A stretch of DNA of 64,000 bases from an uncultured Eubacteriales bacterium. GTDB lineage: Bacteria > Bacillota > Clostridia > Oscillospirales > Acutalibacteraceae. The notes under the pieces are model-generated. The model did not search any database. It saw only the letters and a program-made list of their open reading frames with translations, and was not told the DNA's origin. This document shows positions 35,677-43,953 of the stretch, one piece after another (position 1 is the stretch's first letter; every line of letters starts with the position of its first letter). The position numbers and the translations under genes were made by a program. The stretch spans positions 1-64,000 of the forward strand of contig CAKUMQ010000004.1 of NCBI GenBank assembly GCA_934667845.1, in the 5' to 3' direction.

Positions 35677-35708
35677 CCGTCTCTCCTCGCTTTCCGGCCC
35701 GATGGCCG

Positions 35709-36164
35709 TCACTGCTTGGCTTTTCCCGTCCATTCCTTCACGTCGATCCGCCATATGGCAGTCACCGGCAGGCTGTAGGCGATCGCCGCGTCAAACTGCG
35801 GCATATTGTCCGGCGAAAAGCGCTCACAAATCAGCCGCAGCGCGTGGATCTTCTCCTCTGTTTCCGTCACCTCGCGGGCAATCCCCTTGGCAACAGCGGA
35901 TTCATAGAGCGTCGTGAAGCGGTCGTTCGGGCAGCGCGCATCTCCGACGCAGGCGACACAAACCTCCGGGTTTGCGCGCAGGCAGTCGGTCTTCTGCCCC
36001 TCTGCGGCGCTGTGGAAATACAGCGTATCGCCATCGCGCACCACCGAGAGCGGAACGGCATAGGGCTTCCCCTCCGGTGTCACCATGGACACCACCGAAA
36101 ACAGACAGCTGTCTGCCACATGACAGGCAAACTCCTTCGGCATTTCCCGATCTCTTCGACGCAT
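35709..36164 (-). CDS. Pyridoxamine 5'-phosphate oxidase-like (Nim-type) flavoprotein
   Basis: 151 residues from ATG 36164, preceded by GGGAGGAATGGATC. A split-barrel flavin-binding protein: 'SCLFSVVSMVTPEGKPYAVP' followed by 'DTLYFHSAAEGQKTDCLRAN' is the typical N-terminal pattern of NimA/PNPOx-like proteins. 'SPDNMPQF' and 'TAIWRIDVKEWTGK' close the fold. Members bind FMN, F420 or heme and reduce nitro compounds or act in detoxification. It is the first gene of the mixed operon behind a good promoter. Confidence 0.88.
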   Translation of the reverse strand: MRRRDREMPKEFACHVADSCLFSVVSMVTPEGKPYAVPLSVVRDGDTLYFHSAAEGQKTDCLRANPEVCVACVGDARCPNDRFTTLYESAVAKGIAREVTETEEKIHALRLICERFSPDNMPQFDAAIAYSLPVTAIWRIDVKEWTGKAKQ

Positions 36165-36191
36165 GATCCATTCCTCCCGCTTTTTTCTCAC

Positions 36192-36220
36192 AGTATACCA
36201 TACCGCACCCGCAAAAACAA
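36192..36220 (-). promoter_or_regulatory. Promoter of the 36.2-27.3 kb operon
   Basis: TTGTTT (36215-36220), 17-base spacer, TATACT (36192-36197) with an extended TG before the -10 box. Confidence 0.7.
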
Positions 36221-36278
36221 GCACGGGTCAATGAAAAAACGCGGTTTTTATTCAACAAAATCCGTCACTTGCCCAAGC

Positions 36279-36539
36279 TCACCCGCATATCCACTGCAGC
36301 AAAAGCAGCAGGGTGACACCGGGAATGCCGAGCAGTCCCGCCGCCGCCAGCGACAGCCAGCTGATCCCGAGCGACACACCGGTTACGGCGCCCGCCACAT
36401 TCACCGCCGCCAGCGCACAAAGCCCCTGGACGGCGCCGACAAACAGGCGGCGCAGCGGCTGTTTCCCCCGAAACGCCACAATGCCCACCGTCAGCAGAGC
36501 CGCCCCGCCGCACACGCCCCACAGGATCCACTCGCCCAT
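36279..36539 (-). CDS. BofA-like pro-sigma-K processing inhibitor family membrane protein
   Basis: 86 residues with three hydrophobic helices (residues ~5-22, 33-52 and 58-83). The ending 'LGIPGVTLLLLLQWIC' is the signature of BofA-family proteins, which restrain the SpoIVFB protease in the forespore membrane of Bacillus. ATG lies after AAGGAGCGG. It is monocistronic in appearance, between the transketolase genes and the Nim-type operon. Whether it controls sigma-K here is not shown; many Clostridia keep a BofA-like gene. Confidence 0.82.
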   Translation of the reverse strand: MGEWILWGVCGGAALLTVGIVAFRGKQPLRRLFVGAVQGLCALAAVNVAGAVTGVSLGISWLSLAAAGLLGIPGVTLLLLLQWICG

Positions 36540-36645
36540 ATTCCATCCGCTCCTTATATCCGCATTCTCGAGTCATCACATATATCGCATCTGTCAGACT
36601 ATCCTATGCAGACTTTGTCCGGTCTATACCGCGGGCGGCGGATGC

Positions 36646-36680
36646 AAAAACGGCTCTCCGACAGGATCGGAGAGCCGTTT
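36646..36680 (-). terminator. Intrinsic terminator of the transketolase operon
   Basis: Stem AAACGGCTCTCCG / CGGAGAGCCGTTT with a 7-base loop, followed by TTTTTG on the minus strand, just after the second transketolase gene. Confidence 0.88.
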
Positions 36681-36691
36681 ACGGGTCTTGC

Positions 36692-37639
36692 TTATTTTTT
36701 CAGCCGCAGCGCTTCGCGCACCTTTGCGCAGACGCCCTCGGCGGACAGACCGAAGAGCTTCAGCAGCTCGACCGCGGGACCGGATTTGCCGAACGTATCG
36801 TTGACGCCGAGCCGTACCACCGGCACGGGGCAGGCCTCGCACACCACCTCAGCCACGGCGCTGCCGAGACCGCCGATGATGCTGTGTTCCTCCGCCGTCA
36901 CGAGGCAGCCGGTCTCCTGTGCCGCCTTGATCACGATATCGCGGTCGATCGGCTTGATCGTCGCCATATTGATCACGCGGACGGAGATTCCCTCCGCCTT
37001 GAGCTGCTCTGCCGCCTGCAGCGCCTCATTGACCAGCAGACCGGTCGCGATCACGGTCACATCCGTGCCGGGAACAAGCTCCACGCCCTTGCCGATCTCA
37101 AAATGATAGCTCTCGTCAAAAATGACCGGCACCGCGAGCCGTCCGAAGCGCAGATAGCAGGGGCCGTCCATCTCCAGCGCCGCCATGACCGCCTGCTCCG
37201 CCTCGACGGCGTCCGCCGGGTTGATGACCGTCATGCCGGGAATGGTGCGCATCAGCGCGATATCCTCGCAGCACTGGTGGGTGGCGCCGTCCTCGCCTAC
37301 GGAGATGCCGGCATGGGTCGCGCCGATCTTCACGTTCAGATGCGGATAACCGATGGAATTGCGCACCTGCTCAAAAGCGCGCCCCGCCGCGAACATCGCA
37401 AAGCTGGAGGCAAATACCTTCCGCCCCGCCGCGGCAAGACCGGCGGCGACGCCGATCATGTTCCCCTCGGCAATGCCGCAGTCGATAAAGCGGTCGGGAT
37501 AGGCTTTTTTAAACATGCCGGTCTTGGTCGCCGCCGCTAAGTCGGCATCCAGCACCGTCAGCTCGGGATACCGCTCCGCCGCTTTGCAAAGCGCCGCGCC
37601 ATAGGCGTCGCGGGTCGCCTTTTTCACGATCTCTGCCAT
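36692..37639 (-). CDS. Transketolase, C-terminal subunit
   Basis: 315 residues covering the pyrimidine-binding and C-terminal domains of transketolase, encoded as a separate polypeptide. 'DADLAAATKTGMFKKAYPDR', 'FIDCGIAEGNMIGVAAGLAA' and 'THAGISVGEDGATHQCCEDI' are typical of the pyrimidine domain, with the cofactor Glu in 'GIAEGNM'. The C-terminal domain has 'VTAEEHSIIGGLGSAVAEVV'. It starts two bases after the N-terminal subunit stop behind GAGGAGG. Together the two proteins form the two-carbon transfer enzyme of the pentose phosphate pathway. Confidence 0.94.
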   Translation of the reverse strand: MAEIVKKATRDAYGAALCKAAERYPELTVLDADLAAATKTGMFKKAYPDRFIDCGIAEGNMIGVAAGLAAAGRKVFASSFAMFAAGRAFEQVRNSIGYPHLNVKIGATHAGISVGEDGATHQCCEDIALMRTIPGMTVINPADAVEAEQAVMAALEMDGPCYLRFGRLAVPVIFDESYHFEIGKGVELVPGTDVTVIATGLLVNEALQAAEQLKAEGISVRVINMATIKPIDRDIVIKAAQETGCLVTAEEHSIIGGLGSAVAEVVCEACPVPVVRLGVNDTFGKSGPAVELLKLFGLSAEGVCAKVREALRLKK

Positions 37640-37641
37640 GT

Positions 37642-38487
37642 TCAGCCCTCCTCATACTGCGCCAGAATGCGCTTCAGATCCGCCATTGCCGTCTCATACT
37701 GCTCCGCATTCGGCGCGGAACCGTGCCAGCCGACGGCGTTTTCCATATAGGACACGCCCTTGCCCTTGACCGTTTTCATGATGATGGCGGTCGGGCAGCC
37801 CTTGACCGTGCGCGCCTCGTTAAACGCCGATTCGATCTCGTCAAAATCGTGGCCGTTGATCTCGATCACATGGAAGCCGAACGCCGCGAACTTCTCCGGG
37901 ATCGGATAGGGGGAGTTGACCTCGTCGAGCGTACCGTCGATCTGGAGGTTGTTGTTGTCCACGATCAGGCAGAGGTTATCGAGCTTTTTATGGGCGGCAA
38001 ACATCGCCGCCTCCCAGACCTGTCCCTCCTCGATCTCGCCGTCGCCGAGGATGGCATATGTGCGGTACTCTGCGCCGCCGAGCTTGGCCGCCAGCGCCAT
38101 GCCTGCCGCCGCGGACACGCCCTGTCCCAGAGAGCCGGTGGACATATCAACGCCGGGCGTGCCCTTCATATCCGGGTGTCCCTGCAGCATAGCGCCGGTA
38201 TGGCGCAGGCTGCACAGCTCCTCCTCGGGGAAAAAGCCGCGCAGCGCCAGCGCCGCATACAGCGCCGGTGCGCAATGCCCTTTAGACAGCACCAGCCGGT
38301 CGCGGTCAGCCCGCTTCGGATCCTGCGGATCGATCCGCAGCTCTTTGCTGTACAGATACGCCAGCAGGTCGGCGATGGAAAGTGAACCGCCCGGGTGACC
38401 GCTCTTGGCGTGGAACACGCCGGTGACGGCGCCCATGCGGATACGGGTCGCCAGGATCCCCAGCTGTTTTTTTGTACTCTCGTCCAT
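37642..38487 (-). CDS. Transketolase, N-terminal subunit
   Basis: 281 residues: the thiamine-diphosphate pyrophosphate-binding half of transketolase. The GDG...N motif is 'LGDGEIEEGQVWEA' to 'LIVDNNNLQID'; catalytic His residues lie in 'HAKSGHPGGSLS' and 'SKGHCAPALYA'. AAAAGGAGG precedes ATG. Split transketolases of this form are common in Clostridia and archaea. A 115-base leader contains two hairpins. Confidence 0.94.
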   Translation of the reverse strand: MDESTKKQLGILATRIRMGAVTGVFHAKSGHPGGSLSIADLLAYLYSKELRIDPQDPKRADRDRLVLSKGHCAPALYAALALRGFFPEEELCSLRHTGAMLQGHPDMKGTPGVDMSTGSLGQGVSAAAGMALAAKLGGAEYRTYAILGDGEIEEGQVWEAAMFAAHKKLDNLCLIVDNNNLQIDGTLDEVNSPYPIPEKFAAFGFHVIEINGHDFDEIESAFNEARTVKGCPTAIIMKTVKGKGVSYMENAVGWHGSAPNAEQYETAMADLKRILAQYEEG

Positions 38488-38600
38488 AATCTCTGCATCC
38501 TCCTTTTCGACGGAAAAGCACTTTCCGTCAGACAGTGCCCGCAGCCCGCCGCGCCGCCATTGGTCGGCAGCGGCGGCAGCAGGATCAAGTCTTCCCTTTC

Positions 38601-38609
38601 AGTATACCA
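38601..38609 (-). promoter_or_regulatory. Extended -10 promoter of the transketolase operon
   Basis: TGGTATACT on the minus strand about 115 bases before the start; no convincing -35 box. The leader has a GC-rich stem (GGCGGC/GCCGCC region 38545-38580) and a GACGGAAA/TTTCCGTC hairpin (38509-38529) just before the ribosome-binding site. Confidence 0.5.
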
Positions 38610-38698
38610 TACTCTTTTCCGAAAAAACAGATATCCGTTTCAAAAAAAGCGATTTTATCCGTTTTTGCGTCGCTTTCGCCGTGTTTACGGGCGACATC

Positions 38699-38735
38699 AA
38701 AGAAAAAGAGACCGTTTCGTTATTGAAACGATCTC
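38699..38735 (-). terminator. Intrinsic terminator of rpsT
   Basis: Stem GAGATCGTTTC / GAAACGGTCTC with one mismatch, then TTTTTC on the minus strand, just after the S20 gene. Confidence 0.82.
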
Positions 38736-38751
38736 TCAGCGGCCGAAAAGA

Positions 38752-39006
38752 TCACGCGTTCGCTTTTTTTGCGAGGGCGGACTTTCTCCGCGCAGCCGTA
38801 TTCTTGTGCAGGAGTCCCTTTGCGGCGGCCTGGTCAATTTTCTTGACGGCGGCCTTCACGGCCTCCGCCTTATTGTCGGCGCCGGAAGCAATCGCTGCAT
38901 CCGCCTTTTTGATCTCCGTACGCAGAGCGGAAGTCGCCGCCTTGTTGCGGGCAGTTTTCGCCGCAATGACGCGGACACGCTTTTTCGCGGATTTAATGTT
39001 GGGCAT
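38752..39006 (-). CDS. rpsT: 30S ribosomal protein S20
   Basis: 84 residues from ATG 39006 with GGAGGTGTGACC upstream. A basic, helical protein starting 'MPNIKSAKKRVRVIAAKTAR', with 'AAAKGLLHKNTAARRKSALA' at the C terminus, as in all S20 proteins. It binds 16S rRNA early in small-subunit assembly. Its divergent position next to gpr and spoIIP is conserved in Firmicutes. A strong promoter and a terminator make it monocistronic. Confidence 0.96.
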   Translation of the reverse strand: MPNIKSAKKRVRVIAAKTARNKAATSALRTEIKKADAAIASGADNKAEAVKAAVKKIDQAAAKGLLHKNTAARRKSALAKKANA

Positions 39007-39053
39007 GGTCACACCTCCTCTGCAAAGAAAAGTCATAAAATCACGCATTGGAT

Positions 39054-39082
39054 ATCATACCATCTTTTCCGAAAAAAATCAA
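39054..39082 (-). promoter_or_regulatory. Promoter of rpsT
   Basis: TTGATT (39077-39082), 17-base spacer, TATGAT (39054-39059), with TGG directly before the -10 box (extended). Confidence 0.78.
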
Positions 39083-39175
39083 CTGCTTTTTCGGAATAAA
39101 TCCGATTTTTTTACAGATACTTTTTTTGCATATGCGCCAAAACCGCCATTTTATCCCGAAACGGAGGGAAAGCCC

Positions 39176-40042
39176 GTGCAGCTGCGCACCGACCTCGCCA
39201 TCGAAGCCCCCGGCATAACCGCACCGCAGGACGGCGTATCGTTCTCCACCACGCTCTACCGCGAAGCGCGCATTTCCCGCATCGACATCACCGACGAAAA
39301 AGCCGCCGCCCAGCTGGAGCGGCCGATCGGCAAATACATCACCGTTGAGCTGCCGCCCTTGTCGGACAATGAGGACGACCTCGAAAACTATGCCACGCGC
39401 ATCGGCGGGGAGCTGTCCGCACTGCTGCCGGAAAAGGGACCCGTTCTCGTCGTCGGACTCGGAAATCGCGCCATCACGCCGGATGCGCTCGGGCCGGAGG
39501 CGGCAGAGCGCGTCCTTGCCACCCGGCACATCAGCGGTGAGCTGGCACGGGCAATGAAGCTCGACGGGCTGCGCCCGACGGCGGTCGCCGTCCCCGGCGT
39601 GCTGGGACAGACCGGCATCGAGACCGGCGAGATCGTCTGCGGGCTGTGCCGCACGGTAAAGCCGTCCGCCGTCATCGCCATTGACGCGCTGGCCGCCGGG
39701 CAGGTCTCCCGTCTCGGCTGCACCGTACAGCTGTGCAACACCGGCATCGCACCCGGCTCCGGCGTCGGCAACAACCGCCGCGCACTGAACCGGCAGCTGC
39801 TCGGCGTGCCGGTCGTCGGCATCGGCGTGCCGACCGTCGTGGATGCCCGCTCGCTCGCCGTGGAGCTGACCGGTGACTATGAGTCGGAGGAGGCAGTCAG
39901 TCCGCGCGGCGCTGCCATGATGGTCACGCCGCGGGAGATCGACCTCATCATCCGCCGCTCCGCCCAGCTGCTCGCCATGACGATCCACGCGGCGCTGCAC
40001 CCCGACTACTCCCCCCGCGAGCTGATGGACGCCGCGCTTTGA
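39176..40042 (+). CDS. gpr: GPR germination endopeptidase
   Basis: 288 residues from GTG 39176 behind GGAGGGAAAGCCC; the open frame extends upstream through non-coding sequence. The N terminus 'MQLRTDLAIEAPG' matches the GPR prosequence region. The family core is evident in 'VLVVGLGNRAITPDALGPEA', 'PGVLGQTGIETGEIV' and 'IAIDALAA', and in 'NTGIAPGSGVGNNR'. GPR degrades small acid-soluble spore proteins at germination. In Bacillus it is made in the forespore under sigma-G; I could not identify a clear sigma-G box here. spoIIP follows 48 bases downstream. Confidence 0.95.
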   Translation: MQLRTDLAIEAPGITAPQDGVSFSTTLYREARISRIDITDEKAAAQLERPIGKYITVELPPLSDNEDDLENYATRIGGELSALLPEKGPVLVVGLGNRAITPDALGPEAAERVLATRHISGELARAMKLDGLRPTAVAVPGVLGQTGIETGEIVCGLCRTVKPSAVIAIDALAAGQVSRLGCTVQLCNTGIAPGSGVGNNRRALNRQLLGVPVVGIGVPTVVDARSLAVELTGDYESEEAVSPRGAAMMVTPREIDLIIRRSAQLLAMTIHAALHPDYSPRELMDAAL

Positions 40043-40090
40043 CATATTTGCGCCGCCGTTTGCATACAGTGCAAGCAGGAGGTGAGAAAA

Positions 40091-41200
40091 ATGGGCAAAC
40101 ACAGCCGAAGATCCCCGCCCGTCTCCACGGTTTTAGCGGGGATCACCGCAGCCGCGCTGCTCTTCTGTGCAGGCTCTGCCGCAGTAAAGACGGCGGGACA
40201 CGGGGCGGGAGTGGCTCTGTTTCTTGCCGGATTGCAAAAACCGCAGTCGGGTCTCAGCTATTTCCGCGAATCCGTGCACACATCCCGCACCCATGCGGAA
40301 ACGGTATCGACCGCTGCATCCGCCCCCGCTCCCTCGGCGTCGGAAGCGGAGCAGGAGCCGTTTGACGAACCGGCTGAGGAGACGTTTCTGATCCCGGAGG
40401 AAAAAGGGGACGGCGGCAAGGTGCTTGAGCAGCAGCTCTCCACCGGCTCCGCCTTTGTCAACGGCGTTGCCATCCGCAACCGCAGCAAAAATACGGCGCT
40501 GTCGCTGGAAAAAGAGGCGGCGATCCCGCCGAAGCTGGTCATCGACGACACCGATCAGCCGCAGGTGCTGATCGTTCACACCCACACGACCGAGACGTAT
40601 ATGCCGTATTATGCGGGCTACTACAACAAAAACGACACCCCGCGCTCGACTGACGAATCGGTTAACGTATGCGCTGTCGGGCGTGCCATCGTTGCGCAGC
40701 TGCAGGCGGCGGGGATCGGCGTCGTCCACGACACGACCGTACACGACTCTCCCCGCTACACCGGTTCATATATCCGCTCGGCGGAAACCGTGGAAAAGAA
40801 TCTGAAAAAATATCCGGGCATCAAGGTGATCCTTGACGTCCACCGCGACGGGATCATGAAGGACGACAAGACCAAGATTAAGCCCACCGCCACCGTAAAC
40901 GGCAAAAAAGCCGCCCAAATGATGATGGTCATGGGCGTATATGACAGCAGCGATGTCCCGCACCCGAAGTGGCAGGAGAACCTGCACTTTGCCATGGCGC
41001 TGCAGTCGCGCCTGCACACGGCGTATCCGGGGGTCGTCCGCCCGATCTCCTGTGTGTCCAGCCGCTACAATCAGCACATGAGCACCGCCTACATACTGAT
41101 CGAAATGGGCAGCGAGGCCAACACGCTCGGCGAAGCGGTCTATTCCGGTCAGCTTCTGGGCAAGCAGCTCGGTGAGCTGCTTAATTCACTGAAAGGATAG
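40091..41200 (+). CDS. spoIIP: Stage II sporulation protein P
   Basis: 369 residues from ATG 40091, with AGGAGGTGAG upstream. An N-terminal membrane helix ('VSTVLAGITAAALLFCAGSA') is followed by a low-complexity Ala/Glu/Pro region and the amidase/endopeptidase domain. 'VLIVHTHTTETYMPYY' holds the first metal His residues, 'VILDVHRDGI' another, and 'YILIEMGSEANTLGEAVYS' the Glu. SpoIIP cleaves peptidoglycan with SpoIID and SpoIIM during forespore engulfment. Confidence 0.95.
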   Translation: MGKHSRRSPPVSTVLAGITAAALLFCAGSAAVKTAGHGAGVALFLAGLQKPQSGLSYFRESVHTSRTHAETVSTAASAPAPSASEAEQEPFDEPAEETFLIPEEKGDGGKVLEQQLSTGSAFVNGVAIRNRSKNTALSLEKEAAIPPKLVIDDTDQPQVLIVHTHTTETYMPYYAGYYNKNDTPRSTDESVNVCAVGRAIVAQLQAAGIGVVHDTTVHDSPRYTGSYIRSAETVEKNLKKYPGIKVILDVHRDGIMKDDKTKIKPTATVNGKKAAQMMMVMGVYDSSDVPHPKWQENLHFAMALQSRLHTAYPGVVRPISCVSSRYNQHMSTAYILIEMGSEANTLGEAVYSGQLLGKQLGELLNSLKG

Positions 41201-41208
41201 GATGTCAT

Positions 41209-41505
41209 TTGCGCCGTGTGATCGCCGGGTTTACATTGACCTTTCTGCTGCTCTGCGGGGCGCTCGGCTTTTTTGTCGCCGACATCCGCTCCCGCCGTAT
41301 CGCCTTTGCGGACGAAAGCACGGCACGGGTGGATCTGGACAGAACGGCACAGGGGTGGGTGATCACGCTCGGCGGAACCCGCTATCGGGTGGCGGCTTCT
41401 CCCGCGTGGAGCTGTGCAGCGGAGGCCGCCGCGCTGCTCTGCCCGCCCGATCTGTATCTTACCCTGCAGCTTATACAGGAGGCAGAACAGGCGGTACAGC
41501 CCTGA
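41209..41505 (+). CDS. Small membrane-anchored protein downstream of spoIIP, unknown function
   Basis: 98 residues from TTG 41209 with AAAGGATAGGATG upstream, eight bases after the spoIIP stop. One N-terminal membrane helix ('VIAGFTLTFLLLCGALGFFV') is followed by a ~75-residue extracytoplasmic part with 'GWVITLGGTRYRVAA'. No family is recognised. Its position suggests co-expression with spoIIP during sporulation (inference). A terminator follows. Confidence 0.65.
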   Translation: MRRVIAGFTLTFLLLCGALGFFVADIRSRRIAFADESTARVDLDRTAQGWVITLGGTRYRVAASPAWSCAAEAAALLCPPDLYLTLQLIQEAEQAVQP

Positions 41506-41530
41506 CCGCCGTATACACAGTAAAGCAAAA

Positions 41531-41578
41531 GCAGGCGGGAAAGCTCTAAAGAGCTTTCCCGCCTGCCGCTTATTTTTC
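41531..41578. terminator. Bidirectional terminator between spoIIP operon and PfkB gene
   Basis: Perfect 16-bp stem GCAGGCGGGAAAGCTC / GAGCTTTCCCGCCTGC with a 4-base loop; TATTTTT follows on plus, CTTTTGCTTTA on minus. Confidence 0.88.
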
Positions 41579-42511
41579 CACCGGTGTGATCGTCACACCG
41601 GACAGCAGCTCGTGCGCCGTCTGCCGGGTCGCAAGCCGCGTGCCGTCATGCCGCACGGCATCGGAGCCGCACGCGACCGCCAGCCGCAGCGCATCCGACA
41701 GCGACTGCCCTTTGCAATAGCCGGTGATAAAACCCGCCAGCAGGCTGTCGCCCGCGCCGACGGTGGAGCAGACCTCCACCTTGGGGCTGGACACGCGGAA
41801 TTCGCCGCCCTCGCCGCAATAGAGCAGCCCGTCGCCGCCGAGCGACACGAGCAGGTGGTTGATCCCCGTGACCTCGCGCACATGGCGCGCGGTCGCGAGC
41901 GTCTGCTCGGGCGTGTCGCACGGGCTGTCCGCCAGCTGCGCCAGCTCGTAAATATTGGGCTTGATCAGCCACGGGGAGATACGGGCATAATCCGCGAGCT
42001 TCAGCGCCGTGGTATCCACGGCGACCAGCGCGCCCGCCTTTTTGGCCGCCAGCATCATATCGCCGTACTGGCCCACGGACAAGCCGCCGGGCATGCTGCC
42101 CGCGAACACGGCAATACTCGACGCGCCGATGCGCTCGGACAGCCACGCAGGCAGCACCGCGCCCATTTTGGAATAGAGCGTCGGCCCCTGGCGGTTGATC
42201 TTCACGGTCTCGCCGCCGCAGCGCAGCGTCAGGTTCTCGCGCACGGCACCGTCCACCCTGAGCATGTCGCACAGCAGATCCTCGTCATCGAGATAACGGT
42301 GCAGCTCGTCGGCGTTGTCTTTTCCCGCCACGACGATACAGCAGGTGTGGATACCGAAATCGCCGGTGACGCGTGCGACGTTGACGCCTTTTCCGCCCGC
42401 CTCGCGGCGCTCTTTCTGCACGCGGTTAACCTTATCGCCGTCTAAGCCGTCCACCCACAGCGTCACGTCGATCGAGGGGTTCAGCGTAATGGTGACGATA
42501 TCCCGTTTCAT
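41570..42511 (-). CDS. PfkB-family sugar-phosphate kinase (1-phosphofructokinase type)
   Basis: 313 residues. PfkB signatures: 'EAGGKGVNVARVTGDFG' (substrate-binding Gly-Gly-Lys-Gly-x-Asn) and 'VCSTVGAGDSLLAGFITGY' (anion hole and catalytic Asp). 'TLNPSIDVTLWVDGL' at the N terminus is typical of the 1-phosphofructokinase/tagatose-6-phosphate kinase branch. It phosphorylates fructose 1-phosphate or a related ketose phosphate with ATP. There is no PTS or fru gene next to it, so the substrate is uncertain. AAAGGAG precedes ATG. Confidence 0.9.
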   Translation of the reverse strand: MKRDIVTITLNPSIDVTLWVDGLDGDKVNRVQKERREAGGKGVNVARVTGDFGIHTCCIVVAGKDNADELHRYLDDEDLLCDMLRVDGAVRENLTLRCGGETVKINRQGPTLYSKMGAVLPAWLSERIGASSIAVFAGSMPGGLSVGQYGDMMLAAKKAGALVAVDTTALKLADYARISPWLIKPNIYELAQLADSPCDTPEQTLATARHVREVTGINHLLVSLGGDGLLYCGEGGEFRVSSPKVEVCSTVGAGDSLLAGFITGYCKGQSLSDALRLAVACGSDAVRHDGTRLATRQTAHELLSGVTITPVEK

Positions 42512-42526
42512 TGCCGTCCGCTCCTT

Positions 42527-43930
42527 TCAGCCGCGGTGCCATTTCACGCCCTGCGGCGTATCCTCCAGCACGATGTTGCGGGCCTTCAGCTCATCGCGGA
42601 TGCGATCTGCCTCCGCCCAGTTTTTCGCCTTGCGCGCCGCTGTGCGCGCTTCGATCAGCGCTTCGATCTCGCTGTCGAGATCTTCATTTTTGCGCTCATA
42701 CAGCAGCCCGAGCACGTCGGTCAGCTCGCCGAAAAGCTCCGCTGCCGCCGCAAGCGCCGCTTTGCCGGGCTTTTCATCGGCGGCAACCGCCACATTGATA
42801 TCCCGCACCAGCTCAAACAGAGCCGCAATAGCGTCCGCCGTGTTGAGATCGTCGTCCATCGCCGCGATAAACTTCGCCTTGCGCTGGTCAAGCGCCGCAA
42901 GCAGCGCCGCATCTGCGGGAGATGCCCCGTCCGCCGCCTGCGACAGCGCAAACTGCAGGTTGTCGCGGCAGGTATACAGCCGGTCAAGCGCCGCCTTGCT
43001 CTGCTCGATGATCTCCGCGTTATAGTTGATCGGGCTGCGGTAGGAGGAGGAGATCAGGAAGAAGCGGATCGCCTCGTAGCCGTATTTTTCCGCCACGTCG
43101 CGCACGGTAAAGAAGTTGTTAAGCGACTTGGACATCTTCTTATTGTCTACATTGATATAGCCGTTATGCATCCAGTAATGGGCAAACGGCACGCCCGAGC
43201 AGCATTCACTCTGCGCGATTTCGTTTTCGTGGTGGGGGAAGATCAGATCCTGTCCGCCGCCGTGGATGTCGATGGTCTCGCCGAGATAGCGGCGCGCCAT
43301 TGCCGAGCATTCGATATGCCAGCCGGGCCGCCCGTCGCTCCACGGCGAGGGCCAGAACGGCTCGCCGGGCTTTGCCGCCTTCCAGAGCGCAAAATCCAGC
43401 GGATCCTCTTTTGTCTCGCCGACGGCAATGCGCGCACCGGACTCCAGATCGTCGATCGGCTGATGTGACAGCTTGCCGTATTCGGCAAAGCGGCGGGTGC
43501 GGAAATACACGTCGCCGTTTTCGGCGCGATAGGCGTAGCCCTTTTCCACCAGCTTAGACACAAGTGCGATGATCTCGTCAACGTTTTCGGTCGCCTTGGG
43601 GTGCACGGTCGCCGGATGTACGCCAAGCCCGCGGGCATCGGTCTCAAACTCAGCGATATAGCGGCTCGCGATCTCCTCGCAGCTCACGCCCTCTTCGTTG
43701 GCGCGGCGGATGATCTTATCGTCGATATCGGTGAAATTTGACACAAAACGCACCTCATAGCCGCGCCACTCGAGATAGCGCCGCAGCGTATCGAATACGC
43801 ACAGCGGGCGGGCGTTGCCGATGTGGATAAAGTTATAGACTGTCGGGCCGCAGACATAGATACGGAGCTTGCCCGGTTCAATGGGCACCAGTTCCTCCTT
43901 GCGGCGGGTGAGCGTATTAAATATCTGCAT
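42527..43930 (-). CDS. cysS: Cysteinyl-tRNA synthetase
   Basis: 467 residues, the usual bacterial length. Class I signatures: 'YVCGPTVYNFIHIGNARP' (HIGH variant HIGN, with the first zinc Cys) and 'NKKMSKSLNNFF' (KMSKS). Zinc ligands continue in 'WHIECSAMA' and 'FPHHENEIAQSE'. The C-terminal helical anticodon-stem region ends 'EDTPQGVKWHRG'. It charges tRNA-Cys in the cytoplasm. It lies 16 bases upstream of the PfkB gene and 23 bases after pgsA. Confidence 0.97.
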   Translation of the reverse strand: MQIFNTLTRRKEELVPIEPGKLRIYVCGPTVYNFIHIGNARPLCVFDTLRRYLEWRGYEVRFVSNFTDIDDKIIRRANEEGVSCEEIASRYIAEFETDARGLGVHPATVHPKATENVDEIIALVSKLVEKGYAYRAENGDVYFRTRRFAEYGKLSHQPIDDLESGARIAVGETKEDPLDFALWKAAKPGEPFWPSPWSDGRPGWHIECSAMARRYLGETIDIHGGGQDLIFPHHENEIAQSECCSGVPFAHYWMHNGYINVDNKKMSKSLNNFFTVRDVAEKYGYEAIRFFLISSSYRSPINYNAEIIEQSKAALDRLYTCRDNLQFALSQAADGASPADAALLAALDQRKAKFIAAMDDDLNTADAIAALFELVRDINVAVAADEKPGKAALAAAAELFGELTDVLGLLYERKNEDLDSEIEALIEARTAARKAKNWAEADRIRDELKARNIVLEDTPQGVKWHRG

Positions 43931-43953
43931 AAGGCATTGATCCTTTCCTTGAA

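Noticed and set aside
38405..39175. Upstream extension of the gpr frame by 257 codons
   Set aside because: It runs through the rpsT gene, its promoter and terminator; GTG 39176 has a good ribosome-binding site and matches the known GPR N terminus.
39120..39175. Sigma-G promoter for gpr
   Set aside because: A TGCATA element is present, but no CATA-type -10 box lies at a suitable distance.
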